Counted from the stretch's first letter, positions 1 to 9,307 are shown. The stretch: 64,000 bases of DNA from Nannocystis punicea (GCF_026965555.1 NZ_CP114040.1:11610001-11674000); one strand, 5' to 3'. A program made the numbers and translations. The notes: generated by a model from the letters alone, not told the origin.

Positions 1-419
1 ACCTCCTGCCAGCCGCGCGGCGCCGCCTGCAGCCAGGCCGCGAGCGTCTGCCCGCGAATGAACTCCATCGCCACGTAGACCTGCCCGCCCGCCACTCCGG
101 CCTCGAGCACGGTGACCACGTTCGGATGCGACACGCGCGCCATCGCCTGCGCCTCGCGGAGCAACCTGCGCTGCGCGCTCTCGCCGGTGTCGCGCAGCAC
201 CTTGACCGCGACCTTGCGGTCCAGGGTCTCGTCGTAGGCGGTGTAGACCACCCCCATCGCCCCCGAGCCGAGCGGCTCCAAGATCATGAACCGCCCGAGC
301 TTGCCGCCCGCCACCGTGGTCGACGGCTCGATCGCCGACGACACCGCGGGATCGCCCAGAGTCGACGAGACGGCCAGGCCGGTGGTCTGGAGCGCGGTGT
401 CGTGGATCCCCAGGTTCAT
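1..419 (-). CDS. Serine/threonine protein kinase, N-terminal part (runs off window)
   Basis: This is the first ~139 residues of a eukaryotic-like (Hanks-type) Ser/Thr kinase; the gene continues past the left edge. A Ser/Thr-rich leader of about 40 residues precedes the kinase N-lobe: glycine-rich loop GSGAMGVVYTAYD, the ATP-anchoring lysine in VAVKVL, the helix-C stretch REAQAMARVSHPNVV, and the hinge YVAMEFIRGQTLAAWL. The lead-in GRFMILEPLG matches the other kinases in the window. The catalytic loop and any sensor or TPR region lie outside. The ATG at 417-419 is the only good start. It diverges from the hydrolase/ThDP fusion across 90 bp, so the two may share a promoter region. Confidence 0.93.
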   Translation of the reverse strand, partial: MNLGIHDTALQTTGLAVSSTLGDPAVSSAIEPSTTVAGGKLGRFMILEPLGSGAMGVVYTAYDETLDRKVAVKVLRDTGESAQRRLLREAQAMARVSHPNVVTVLEAGVAGGQVYVAMEFIRGQTLAAWLQAAPRGWQE

Positions 420-509
420 GGTGAACGCTGTTCCGGGCGCTTCCTCGTCGGCTGCGGCATCCTCGCATGGTTTGCCCACCTCCGCCTACCGCATTACCCT
501 CGCGGACCG

Positions 510-3020
510 ATGCCCCGAATCCACACCGCGCTCACCCAGGGTGGCGACGAGCTCGTCGTTTTCCTCCACGCCGTCGGCGGTGACCACAGTTCGTGGCGAC
601 CCCAGGTCGAGGCCCTGCGCGCTCGCTACAGCACGCTGACCTTCGACATGCGCGGCCACGCCCGCAGCTACAGCCCCGACCGGCCGGAGATCTCGATCCA
701 GAACTTCGCCGACGACGCCATCGACCTGGTCGAAGAGGCAGGTTTTTACCGGGCCCACTTCGTCGGCCTGTCGATGGGCGGGGTGGTCGCCCAGGAGATC
801 TTCTCGCGCGCGCCGGAGCGGGTCCAGTCGCTCACGCTGGCGGCCACGTGGTGCTTCCACCCGGAGGCCGAGGCCCGGCGCGCGTGGATGCAGGACAAGC
901 TGAGCCGGATGTCGATGGCCGAGAGCGCCGCCATGGACATGCCGAACCTCTACGCCGCGGACGCCCCGCGCGCGCTGATCGACGCCGCGATCGCGGTCGA
1001 GGGCGGCAAGGACAAGGACGTCTTCCTGCAGTCGTGGCACGCGATGTTCCAGGTCGACTACCGCGAGCTGCTGCCGCGGGTCGACGTGCCGGTCCTGCTG
1101 ATCGGCGGCAGCGACGACCGGATCACCCCGGTCGACCCGCTGCTGCTCGACATCTTCGCCCGCACGCCGATGGCCGAGCTGCGGGTGCTCGCCGGCGGCG
1201 GTCACTTCTGCAACCTCGACCGCGCCGAGGCCTTCAACGCCGCGCTGGTGCCGTTCCTCCGCCGCGCCCGCGCCCGCGCGCCGCAGGTGCTCGCCCTGCC
1301 CGCCGCGCCGCCGGCTCCCAGCAGCGCGGCCACGGTCGCCGAGGCGCTGCTCGAGCAGCTGCACCGCCGCGACGTCCCGTGCCTGTTCAGCAACTCGGGC
1401 ACCGACTTCACGCCGCTCATCGAGGCGCTGGCGCGGCCCGGCGCCGCGGCCCCGCGCATCGTCGCCGCCGCCCACGAGAACACCGCGATCGCCATGGCCC
1501 ACGGCTATCAATTGCTCTCGGGACATGTCCCTGCGGTCATGGCCCACGTCAACGTGGGCACCGCGAACTCGGGCCTCGGCCTGATCAACGCCCGCCGCGC
1601 GCGGGTGCCGATGCTGGTGATGGCCGGCCTCACGCCCTACACCGACGCGCCGTCGGTGCCCGGCCACCGCACCAACTTCGTGCAGTGGGGCCAGGACAGC
1701 TTCGACCAGGCCGCGTACTTCCGCGAGTTCACCAAGTGGGACTACCGACTCGCCACCGCCGAGCACCTCGAGGTCGCGGTCGATCGCGCGCTGGCGATCG
1801 CCGACAGCGACCCCGCGGGTCCGGTCTATCTCACGCTGCCGAAGGAGGTCCTGTGCGCGCCCGCCAGCGCCGCGCCGGTGTCGCCGCGCCCGCGGCTGCG
1901 CCCGAACCCGCCGGCGCGCCCCGACGCGGTCGCGCTGGCCCGCGTGGCCCACGCGATCCGCAACGCCAAGCGACCGCTGATCCTCACCGCCGAGCTCGGG
2001 CGCTACCGCGGCGGCCCGGAGGCGCTGTGGCAGCTGGCGACCCGCCACGGCATCGGCGTGGTCGAATTCGGCAAGCGCAACTTCTTCAACCTGAGCACCG
2101 ACTGCCCGGCCCACCTCGGCTTCGACCCGAGCTCGCAGGTCCCGCAGGCCGACCTGATCCTCGCCGTCGAGGACCCGGTGCCGTTCATCCCCGCGTTCGT
2201 CGCCTTGCCCCAAGGACAGGTGCCGCCGATCGTGCAGATCGGCGTCGACCCGCTGTTCGCCGACCTGCCGCTGCGCGGCTTCCCGAGCGACCTCGCCCTG
2301 CCCGGCGACCCGGCCGAGAGCCTGCGCCTGCTGACCCGCCTGCTCGACGCCGACCCCGCCCCCGACGCCGCCGCCCGTCGCGAGGCGCTACGCATCGAGC
2401 ACGACGTCACTTTCAATAATGCCCGGGTGGCGGCCGACGCCGACGCCCACCGGCCTGCGATCACCAAGCGCTGGCTGTCGCGCTGCGTCGGTCAGGCGGT
2501 CGACGACGAGGTCGTGATTTTTAATGAGTACCCGCTCGACCCGGTGCTGGTGCCGCGCCGCCTGCCCGACAGCTGGTTCGAGAACTCGATCGCCAGCGGC
2601 CTCGGGTGGGCCCTCGGCGCGGCCCTCGGCGGCAAGCTGGCGCGGCCCGACCGGGCCATGATCGCGGCCGTCGGCGACGGCAGCTTCCTGTTCAACACCC
2701 CGCTCTCGGCCCTCCACGCCGCCGCCGCGCATCGGCTGCCGATCCTCGTGGTGGTGTTCAATGACTGCGCGTGGAGCACGATCCGCAAGTCGACCCGCGG
2801 CGACTTCCCCGGCGGCCACGCGCAGGCCACCGGCAACTTCGCGCTGTGCGACCTCGGGGCAGACCCCGCGTACGACCAGATCGCCAGCGCCTGCGGCGGC
2901 GTCGGCGTCCGCGTCGACCGCCCCGACGCCGTGCAGGACGCGCTGCGCCGCGGCCTGGAGATCGTCCGCGGCGGCGACCGCTTCGTGCTGCTCGACGTCC
3001 GCTGCGAACGCGACGTTTAA
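510..3020 (+). CDS. Alpha/beta-hydrolase fused to thiamine-diphosphate-dependent enzyme
   Basis: An 836-residue two-domain enzyme. Residues ~1-255 are an alpha/beta hydrolase of the enol-lactonase/MenH type: nucleophile elbow GLSMGG (Ser88), Asp in GGSDDRITP (~202), His in GGGHF (~232). Residues ~272-836 are a complete acetolactate-synthase-like ThDP enzyme: the catalytic Glu in AHENTAIAMAHGY (~323), a central domain, and the ThDP/Mg motif GDGSFLFN (~722) closing at FNDCAW (~751). ThDP decarboxylases or ligases normally stand alone. Plant PHYLLO and some menaquinone genes join MenD- and MenH-like domains, but the substrate here is unknown. ATG 510 is chosen because the hydrolase fold begins at once; the frame is open further upstream but that sequence is not protein-like. 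Confidence 0.85.
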   Translation: MPRIHTALTQGGDELVVFLHAVGGDHSSWRPQVEALRARYSTLTFDMRGHARSYSPDRPEISIQNFADDAIDLVEEAGFYRAHFVGLSMGGVVAQEIFSRAPERVQSLTLAATWCFHPEAEARRAWMQDKLSRMSMAESAAMDMPNLYAADAPRALIDAAIAVEGGKDKDVFLQSWHAMFQVDYRELLPRVDVPVLLIGGSDDRITPVDPLLLDIFARTPMAELRVLAGGGHFCNLDRAEAFNAALVPFLRRARARAPQVLALPAAPPAPSSAATVAEALLEQLHRRDVPCLFSNSGTDFTPLIEALARPGAAAPRIVAAAHENTAIAMAHGYQLLSGHVPAVMAHVNVGTANSGLGLINARRARVPMLVMAGLTPYTDAPSVPGHRTNFVQWGQDSFDQAAYFREFTKWDYRLATAEHLEVAVDRALAIADSDPAGPVYLTLPKEVLCAPASAAPVSPRPRLRPNPPARPDAVALARVAHAIRNAKRPLILTAELGRYRGGPEALWQLATRHGIGVVEFGKRNFFNLSTDCPAHLGFDPSSQVPQADLILAVEDPVPFIPAFVALPQGQVPPIVQIGVDPLFADLPLRGFPSDLALPGDPAESLRLLTRLLDADPAPDAAARREALRIEHDVTFNNARVAADADAHRPAITKRWLSRCVGQAVDDEVVIFNEYPLDPVLVPRRLPDSWFENSIASGLGWALGAALGGKLARPDRAMIAAVGDGSFLFNTPLSALHAAAAHRLPILVVVFNDCAWSTIRKSTRGDFPGGHAQATGNFALCDLGADPAYDQIASACGGVGVRVDRPDAVQDALRRGLEIVRGGDRFVLLDVRCERDV

Positions 3021-3314
3021 TCCAGGTGAAGCTGTTTCAGTGCGGCCTCGCCGGCTCGACGAGGTCGCAATCCGTCCCGAGCCCGGACGCGGCGGGCGGA
3101 GAGCCGCGAGACGCCTTCGCGGCCCTCACACGCCCGGCTCGAGGACATTGCTCATCGTTATCGTAATGCTAATGGCTAGCGACGCCGACGATCGATCTCA
3201 CGACGATCCTCCGTCACGCACCGACGAATGTGCGTGATGAGCGGACAGCGACTCTCTCCACTTATTTATTTAATTAAGGCCAAGCGAAGGCGAGCGCGCG
3301 CGAACGCGCCCGGG

Positions 3315-3518
3315 CTAGCTGGCGGACACGACCGGGGCCTGCACGCGGCGCGGCCAGTCGATGCCCAGCTTGATGATGCGGCGCTTCATCGCGTGGCGGG
3401 TGATCCCGAGCAGCTGGGCGGCGCCGACGATGTTGCCGGCGCGCTCGAGCGCGGTGGTGCAGAGGCGGCGCTCGGCGGCGCCCAGGTTGAAGTCATCGAG
3501 GACGAGTTGTTGCTGCAT
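3315..3518 (-). CDS. Small Fis-type helix-turn-helix protein
   Basis: A 67-residue protein that is almost entirely a Fis/HTH_8 DNA-binding domain, the kind found at the C terminus of NtrC-family activators. It has the shape AERRLCTTALERAGNIVGAAQLLGI followed by the recognition helix TRHAMKRRIIKLGI. There is no AAA+ or receiver domain, so it is a stand-alone small DNA-binding protein. Start ATG 3516-3518 fits the domain boundary; longer readings upstream are Arg/Ala-rich and not protein-like. It is convergent with the ThDP fusion gene and not obviously in an operon. Targets are unknown. Confidence 0.72.
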   Translation of the reverse strand: MQQQLVLDDFNLGAAERRLCTTALERAGNIVGAAQLLGITRHAMKRRIIKLGIDWPRRVQAPVVSAS

Positions 3519-4111
3519 GCGAAGTCTTGTACTGCACGAGCTTGTTCCAGCGCGGATCAACACCGGTTGAATAAGCGCCGCGCGGCGTCGTACGGGCCGT
3601 TCGAGGCTGCCCCGCGCGGTTCCGAGCGCGCCGACCGTCGTCGCCTCGAGCTCGATCGGGGCGACGACATCGGTCGACGCCGCGCGGCCGCAAGCTCGGG
3701 CGCTCGCACGCGGAACCCCGCCGGCCGATCGATCCTTCACCGCAAGACACTGCCGCGAGCCGGCACGCCACAATGACTTCCGCGCTCTCGCGGCGCTTGC
3801 ACGCAGCCGAATCACCTGTCGATCGGATCATCTCGGCAAATCGCGCCGCGACGGGCTCGCGCGAAATTCACATATGTCTGGAAAACGGGCTTGAAATAGT
3901 AATGCGATTCAGAGCCGGGGGACGATGCAGTATTCAGAGCGACGCTCGTGCCTCGGCCGAAATCGCGGACGCGAGTGGAGGCCCAGCGGTTCACGGGGGG
4001 TCCCGGTGCCGCGGTGCTTCGAGGGGCTGCTGCCGAAATGGCAGGAGCGCCGACAGTTGCTCGCGGGCGACGAACACCTGCCGGTCTCGCTCGCCGCAGG
4101 CGGCCGCTCCT
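3519..4111. other. Intergenic region without recognisable gene
   Basis: I see no gene in this 593-bp stretch. The readable frames are Arg/Ala/Ser-rich with no family resemblance. A noticeably AT-richer patch lies at about 3865-3925. It sits upstream of the small Fis-type gene and downstream of isocitrate lyase, so it could carry the promoter of the former. No clear -35/-10 or sigma-54 element was identified. Confidence 0.5.
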
Positions 4112-5389
4112 TCATGAGGCGATCGCGCGGCGCGGCGCGTGCTCGTGGAATTGATGGGCCTCCGTGCTGTCGCCGAGGGCCAGGGTCGAGGCGGCGCCGC
4201 CGGAGATGATCTCGGCGACCGCGTCGAAGTAGCCGGTGCCGACCTCGCGCTGGTGGCGGGTGGCGGTGTAGCCGTGGCGCTCCGACGCGAACTCGGCCTC
4301 CTGCAGGGCGGCGTAGGCGGCCATGCCGTCGTCGCGGTAACGGCGGGCCAGCTCGAACACGCCGTGGTTCATGGCGTGGAAGCCGGCGAGCGTGACGAAC
4401 TGGAACTTGTAGCCCATCGCGCCGAGCTCGCGCTGGAAGCTGCGCAGGGCCGGTTCAGCGAGGTGTTTCTTCCAGTTGAACGACGGCGAGCAGTTGTATG
4501 CGAGCCACTTGCCGGGGTGGTCGGCGAGCACGGCCTCGGCGAAGCGGCGGGCCTGGACGAGGTCGGGCGTCGAGGTCTCGCACCACACCAGGTCGGCGTG
4601 CGGCGCGTAGGCGCGGGCGCGGGCGATCGCGGCCTCGAGGCCGCCGTGGATCCGGAAGAAACCCTCGGGGGTGCGCTCGGCCGAGGTGATGAACTCGCGG
4701 TCGCGCGGGTCGACGTCGGAGGTGATCAGCTTGGCCGCGTCGGCGTCGGTGCGGGCGACGATCAGCGTCGGCACGTCGAGCACGTCGGCGGCCAGGCGGG
4801 CCGCCGTCAAGGTGCGCACGAATTGGCTGGTGGGCACCAGCACCTTGCCGCCGAGGTGGCCGCACTTCTTCTCGGACGCGAGTTGGTCCTCGAAGTGCAC
4901 GGCCGCGGCGCCGGCGGCGATCATCGACTTGGTCAACTCATAAGCGTGCAGCGGCCCGCCGAAGCCGGCCTCGGCGTCGGCGACGATCGGCGCCAGCCAG
5001 TAGCGCCGGCCCTTGTGGCCCTCCGCGCTCTCGATCTGGTCGACGCGCAGCAGCGCCTGATTGATGCGCTCGACCAGCGCCGGCACGCTGTTGCAGGGGT
5101 AGAGGCTCTGGTCGGGGTAGGTCTGGCCGGCGAGGTTGGCGTCGGCCGCGACCTGCCAGCCGGACACGTAGATCGCCTCGAGCCCGGCCTTGACGTGCTG
5201 CACCGCCATGTTGCCGGTCATCGCCCCGAGCGCTGGCACGAACGAGCGACCGGCCAGGAGCTCGCGCAGGCGCGCGGCGCCGAGCTCGGCGAGGGTGTGG
5301 CGGATGGTGAAGGAGCCGCGCAGGCGCTCGACGTCGGCGCGGCTGTACGGGCGAAGGATCGGGCTCGGTTGCGAATGCACGATGTCCAT
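4112..5389 (-). CDS. aceA: Isocitrate lyase
   Basis: Isocitrate lyase (425 residues, normal bacterial length) splits isocitrate to glyoxylate and succinate in the cytosol, the first step of the glyoxylate shunt. The signature KKCGH with the catalytic cysteine is present at 174-178, along with VSGWQVAADANLAGQTYPDQSLYP near 75-97, VHFEDQL (~164) and the NCSPSFNWKK segment near 315. No catalytic residue is missing. It lies ahead of malate synthase on the same strand order (aceB upstream, aceA downstream), separated by a repeat-bearing 427-bp gap, so the two may have separate promoters. Growth on acetate, fatty acids or lipids from prey is the expected use. Confidence 0.97.
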   Translation of the reverse strand: MDIVHSQPSPILRPYSRADVERLRGSFTIRHTLAELGAARLRELLAGRSFVPALGAMTGNMAVQHVKAGLEAIYVSGWQVAADANLAGQTYPDQSLYPCNSVPALVERINQALLRVDQIESAEGHKGRRYWLAPIVADAEAGFGGPLHAYELTKSMIAAGAAAVHFEDQLASEKKCGHLGGKVLVPTSQFVRTLTAARLAADVLDVPTLIVARTDADAAKLITSDVDPRDREFITSAERTPEGFFRIHGGLEAAIARARAYAPHADLVWCETSTPDLVQARRFAEAVLADHPGKWLAYNCSPSFNWKKHLAEPALRSFQRELGAMGYKFQFVTLAGFHAMNHGVFELARRYRDDGMAAYAALQEAEFASERHGYTATRHQREVGTGYFDAVAEIISGGAASTLALGDSTEAHQFHEHAPRRAIAS

Positions 5390-5530
5390 GGGCTGTCCTC
5401 TTCCCCGGCGATTGCCTCGCCGAAGCTGTCTCGTTGTTCATGTCGCGCCGCGTCACGACGGCGGCGATTCACAGGCGCTCGCACGAGCGACTGTGGGTTG
5501 TTGGATGGCTACGCTCGCCCGTATCGCGGG

Positions 5531-5826
5531 CTCGGGCGCGAGGATGTCTCGAAGTTCAGATCCTGCGCGGCGATTCGCCGCGCCGCGCTTCCGGGCGCAT
5601 GGATGGCTCGAAGTTCAGGTCAATGCGCGGCGGCTCACCGGCGCCGCTGCTGGCGCTCGATCGCTCGCTCGTGTCGAGTCGCGCTCCCGGGCGCGAGATG
5701 TCTCGAAGTTCAGGTCCCTGCGCGGCGACTCGCCGGCGCCGCTGCTGGCGCTCGATCGCTCGCTGGGTTCGGGTCGCGCCGGTCCGGCGCGAGGATGTTT
5801 TTTTAAAAAATTCAGGTCACTGCGCC
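5531..5826. repeat. Imperfect tandem repeats downstream of malate synthase
   Basis: Between aceB and aceA a block of ~95-105 bp recurs. Its marker gaagttcag(g/a)tc starts at 5551, 5610 and 5705, with a degenerate ttcaggtcac at 5811 that covers the aceB stop codon. Each marker is followed by tgcgcggcg(a/g)(c/t)tc, and two copies continue with ccgctgctggcgctcgat. The first copy is shorter. The last copy is interrupted by the T7A6 run at 5798-5810. The part after the marker resembles the 3' end of aceB itself, suggesting local duplication of the gene terminus. No protein is evident. Confidence 0.75.
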
Positions 5827-7481
5827 GCTCGTCGGACGGTCGTCTCATGCGGCACGTCCTCCGCCGCGGCCGGCCCGGTCACGTCGTCGGCGACGAGGGC
5901 TTCGTAGGCGGGGAGGGTCAAGAATTCTTCGCAGCGTTCGGCGGCGACGAGGCGCTCGAACAGGGCGCGGGCGGCGGCGAAGCGGCCGGAGGCGTAGCGC
6001 TCGTGGCCGAGCTCGGCGCGCAGCTCGGCCAGCACTGTGTCGATCGCCTCACGCACGCGCGGGAAGTCGAGCGCGGTGCCGTCCTCGAGGGTGGCCGAGT
6101 ACTTCAGCCACTGCCACACCTGGGCGCGGGAGATCTCGGCGGTCGCGGCGTCTTCCATCAGGTCGTACAGCGGGACGCAGCCGACGCCGCGCAGCCACGC
6201 CTCGATGTATTGCAGGCCGACGGCGATGTTGCGGCGCAGGCCCTCGGCGGTGCGGGGCCCGTAGGGGACGGCCAGCAGGTCGGCGGCGACCACCTGCACG
6301 TCCTCGCGGACGCGGCAGATCTGGTGCGGCCCGGGCATGTGGGCGTCGAACACCTCGCGGGCGAGCGGCACGAGGCCCGGGTGGGCGACCCAGGTGCCGT
6401 CGTGGCCGTCTCGCGCCTCGCGCTCCTTGTCGGCGCGCACGCGGGCGAGCGCCTCGGCGTTGCGCACCTCGTCGTGCTTGACCGGGATGTTGGCCGCCAT
6501 GCCGCCGATCGCGTGCACACCGCGGCGGTGGCAGGTCTGGATCAGCAATTGCGAGTAGGCGCGCAGGAAGCTGCGGTCCATCGTCACCAGCGCGCGGTCG
6601 GGCAGCAACGCCGTCGGGTCGCCCTGGCGGCGCTTGATGAAGCTGAAGATGTAGTCCCAGCGGCCGCAGTTGAGCCCGATCGAGCGGTCGCGCAGGGCGT
6701 GGAGGATCTCGTGCATCTGGAACGCGGCCGGCAGGGTCTCGATGAGCACCGTGGCGCGGATCGTGCCGGTCGGCAGGCCGAGCATCTCCTCGCTGGCGCG
6801 CAGCACGTCAGCCCACACCCGGGCCTCGGCGGCGCTCTCGAGCTTCGGCAAGTAGAGGTACGTGCCGAGGCCGCGGCGCAGCCGCTCGCCGGCGTTGTGG
6901 AAGGCGTACAGGCCGAAGTCGACCAGGCAGCCGCGCGCCGGCGCGTCGTCGATCAGGACGTGCGCCTCGGGCAGGTGGAACCCGCGCGGGCGGACGAACA
7001 GCGCGGCTGTCTCTTCGGCCAGCTCGTACAGCTTGCCGCCCTGCTCGAGGCGGATCTCCCGCCGCACCGCGTCGATCAAGTTGCGCTGGCCGTCGACCAG
7101 GTTGTGCAGCGTCGGCGCAGTCGCGTCCTCGAAGTCGGCCATGAACACGCGCGCGCCCGAGTTGAGCGCGTTGATGATCATCTTGCGGTCGACCGGGCCG
7201 GTGATCTCGACGCGCCGATCGAGGATGTCCTCGGGGACAGGTGCGCAGGTCCACTCGGCCTCCCGCAGGTCCCGCGTCTCGGGCGCAAAATCGAGCTTCT
7301 CACCGCAGTCGAGGCGGCCCTGGCGAGCCTGGCGGGCCGCCAATTCTCCGGCGAAGCGCGGGCCGAAACGGCGCTGCAGCTCGGCCACGAAGGCCAGGGC
7401 TTCATGGCTCAGAACGGTGGAATCGCCGGGAACGCGGGGGCCGCGCAAGGAGACGCCGGGAGGGGTTTGGAGCCGCTGCAT
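5817..7481 (-). CDS. aceB: Malate synthase A
   Basis: Malate synthase A condenses glyoxylate with acetyl-CoA to malate, the second glyoxylate-shunt step. The 554-residue length fits the A (non-G) isoform. Visible family blocks are VFMADFEDATAPT (~110), YLYLPKLES (~205), RATVLIETLPAAFQMHEIL (~240) and GLNCGRWDYIFSFIKR (~270), then AANIPVKHD and the C-terminal helical plug. The ATG at 7479-7481 is preferred; a TTG 39 bp upstream is in frame but weaker. The gene is divergent from the ScfR/RamB-like regulator, and the 114-bp intergenic region carries GTTG-type repeats suited to an operator. The 3' end is embedded in a local repeat. Confidence 0.96.
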   Translation of the reverse strand: MQRLQTPPGVSLRGPRVPGDSTVLSHEALAFVAELQRRFGPRFAGELAARQARQGRLDCGEKLDFAPETRDLREAEWTCAPVPEDILDRRVEITGPVDRKMIINALNSGARVFMADFEDATAPTLHNLVDGQRNLIDAVRREIRLEQGGKLYELAEETAALFVRPRGFHLPEAHVLIDDAPARGCLVDFGLYAFHNAGERLRRGLGTYLYLPKLESAAEARVWADVLRASEEMLGLPTGTIRATVLIETLPAAFQMHEILHALRDRSIGLNCGRWDYIFSFIKRRQGDPTALLPDRALVTMDRSFLRAYSQLLIQTCHRRGVHAIGGMAANIPVKHDEVRNAEALARVRADKEREARDGHDGTWVAHPGLVPLAREVFDAHMPGPHQICRVREDVQVVAADLLAVPYGPRTAEGLRRNIAVGLQYIEAWLRGVGCVPLYDLMEDAATAEISRAQVWQWLKYSATLEDGTALDFPRVREAIDTVLAELRAELGHERYASGRFAAARALFERLVAAERCEEFLTLPAYEALVADDVTGPAAAEDVPHETTVRRAAQ

Positions 7482-7595
7482 CGACGTCGTGACAATAGCT
7501 CCGGTGGGCTCAAAGCTCAAACAGGCGCAGCTGTAAGGGTTGCAACGTCATTCCATCGTTGTCAACGGCGGGTTGTCATGCTGTAAATCGTGTCA
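7482..7595. promoter_or_regulatory. Divergent promoter/operator region of glyoxylate-shunt locus
   Basis: This 114-bp divergent spacer separates aceB from its likely regulator. It is less GC-rich than its surroundings and holds a cluster of related words: gttgcaacg (7537), cgttgtcaacg (7557) and ggttgtcatg (7571). Regulators of the RamB/ScfR family bind short repeats near acetate and glyoxylate genes, so these are candidate operators. The inference rests on position and repetition only; no ribosome-binding site is convincing for either gene. Confidence 0.5.
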
Positions 7596-9062
7596 ATGGC
7601 CGTCGCCAAGAAGACTGCTGCAGAGGCCCGTGACACACCCCGATTCGGCGCGAAGATCCGGACCTTGCGCCGCTGCGCCGGCCTCTCGCAGGCCGAGCTG
7701 GCCCAGCGGCTCGACGTCTCGCCGTCGTATTTGAACCTGCTCGAGCACGACAAGCGGGCCCTGCCGGCGCCGCTGCTGATCAAGCTGGCGCGGGTGCTCG
7801 AGGTCGACCTCGCCTCGTTCGCCGGCGACGACGACGCGCGGCTGGTGCACGACCTGCTCGAGGTGTTCGCCGACCCGCTGTTCGAGGAGGCGCCGCTGAC
7901 GAACACGGAGGTGCGCGAGGTGGCGTCGGCGAGCCCCGCGGCGGCGCGGGCGGTGCTGCAGCTGTACCGGGCCTATCGCGGGGCGCTGGTGGCGACCGAC
8001 GCGTTGTCGTCGCGCCTCGAGGCGGGCGACGACGCCGGCGGCGCGTCGCGCTCGTCGCTGCCGAGCGAGGAGGTCAGCGACCTGCTTCAGCAGCACATGA
8101 ACTACTTCCCTGCGCTCGAGGAGCGGGCCGAGCAGCTGCGGCGCGAGGCCGGGCTCGGCGAGCTCGACCGCTTCGGCGCGCTGGTCCGCCACCTCGCGCG
8201 CGCCTGCGACGTGCGGGTGGAGATCGCCCGCTCCGGGCAGCCGGGGCCGGCGCTGCGGCGCTTCGACCCGCGCAGCCGGGTGCTCCATCTGTCGGAGCTG
8301 CTGCCGACGCGCTCGCGGCTGTTTCAGCTGGCGGCCCAGGTGGCGCTGATCGTCCACGCAGACGTGCTCGACAGCCTCGGCCGCGACCCGCTGCTGACCA
8401 GCGCCGAAAGCCGAGCGCTCGCCCGCGTCGCGCTGGCCAACTACTTCGCCGGCGCGGTGTGGATGCCCTACGCGGAGTTCCGCCGCGCCGCCGAGGAGCT
8501 GCGCTACGACATCGACGTGCTCGGCCGCCGCTTCGGCGTCGGCTTCGAGCAGACCTGCCATCGCCTCACCACCCTGCGCCGGCCGACGCAGGAGGGCGTG
8601 CCGTTCCACATGGTGCGCATCGACGTCGCCGGCAATATTTCAAAGCGCTTCTCCGCCAGCGGGATCCGCTTCGCCCGCTACGCCGGGGTCTGCCCGCGCT
8701 GGAACATCTTCAGCGCGTTCCAGACGCCCAACATGATCCGCGTGCAGGTCTCGCGCATGCCCGACGGGGCGAGCTACTTTTGTATCGCTCGCACGATTCA
8801 AAAAGACTCGGGCGGATACCACGCGCAGCAGCCGGTGCAAGCGATCGGCCTCGGCTGCGCGGTCGAGCACGCGCCTCGCCTGGTGTACGCCGACGGCGTC
8901 GATCTGCTCAATCCGGGGCTGGTGACGCCCGTCGGGGTGACGTGCCGATTGTGCGAGCGCACCGCCTGCGAGCAGCGAGCCCTGCCCTCGCTCAAGGTGC
9001 CGCTGCGCGTCGACCCGAACTATCGCGGGCTCTCGCTGTATGCGCCGCCTCCGGACGAATGA
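7596..9062 (+). CDS. XRE-family regulator of the ScfR/RamB type
   Basis: A 488-residue transcription factor with an N-terminal XRE helix-turn-helix (~15-70, GLSQAELAQRLDVSPSYLNLLEHDKRALP), a middle IrrE/ImmA-like region, and the C-terminal DUF2083 block with CRLCERTACEQR. This is the architecture of short-chain-fatty-acyl regulators (ScfR) and of actinobacterial RamB/PrpR, which control glyoxylate, acetate or methylcitrate genes. The divergent position to aceB supports that role. In the IrrE-like part the expected HExxH peptidase motif is not visible (the helix reads AAQVALIVHADVL), so it is probably a ligand sensor rather than a protease. ATG 7596 is chosen; GTG 7590 is also possible. Confidence 0.88.
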   Translation: MAVAKKTAAEARDTPRFGAKIRTLRRCAGLSQAELAQRLDVSPSYLNLLEHDKRALPAPLLIKLARVLEVDLASFAGDDDARLVHDLLEVFADPLFEEAPLTNTEVREVASASPAAARAVLQLYRAYRGALVATDALSSRLEAGDDAGGASRSSLPSEEVSDLLQQHMNYFPALEERAEQLRREAGLGELDRFGALVRHLARACDVRVEIARSGQPGPALRRFDPRSRVLHLSELLPTRSRLFQLAAQVALIVHADVLDSLGRDPLLTSAESRALARVALANYFAGAVWMPYAEFRRAAEELRYDIDVLGRRFGVGFEQTCHRLTTLRRPTQEGVPFHMVRIDVAGNISKRFSASGIRFARYAGVCPRWNIFSAFQTPNMIRVQVSRMPDGASYFCIARTIQKDSGGYHAQQPVQAIGLGCAVEHAPRLVYADGVDLLNPGLVTPVGVTCRLCERTACEQRALPSLKVPLRVDPNYRGLSLYAPPPDE

Positions 9063-9307
9063 GACCAGGCGCTAGCTTGTCTTTCCCCGACTACGGGGCG
9101 CCCCCAGAGATCGTGGGGAGCAATCTGAAGCTCTCACGGAAGATCAAAGTGGTACGCGCGCCGAGCGCAGGCAACTGCCCGGCCCCGCTTGCCCCCTTAC
9201 AGGCAGATGCGCCGAAAGCGCGACGAAGGTCGAAAACCCATGCCAGGACAGAAATGAACGCGCGAGCTGCGCTTGTTCTACGCCCCTGTCCTTCGTAACC
9301 TGTCCGG

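Noticed and set aside
486..2213. Long antisense reading frames opposite the ThDP fusion and many other genes, rich in Arg, Gly and Ala
   Set aside because: They arise from high GC with third-position bias; they lack family motifs and lie opposite clearly coding genes.
3137..3180. AT-rich words cgttatcgtaatgctaatgg considered as a Fur-type operator
   Set aside because: Only loosely similar to a Fur box, with no iron gene adjacent.
3860..3925. AT-rich patch considered as a tRNA or small RNA
   Set aside because: No cloverleaf, T-loop motif or stem structure could be drawn.
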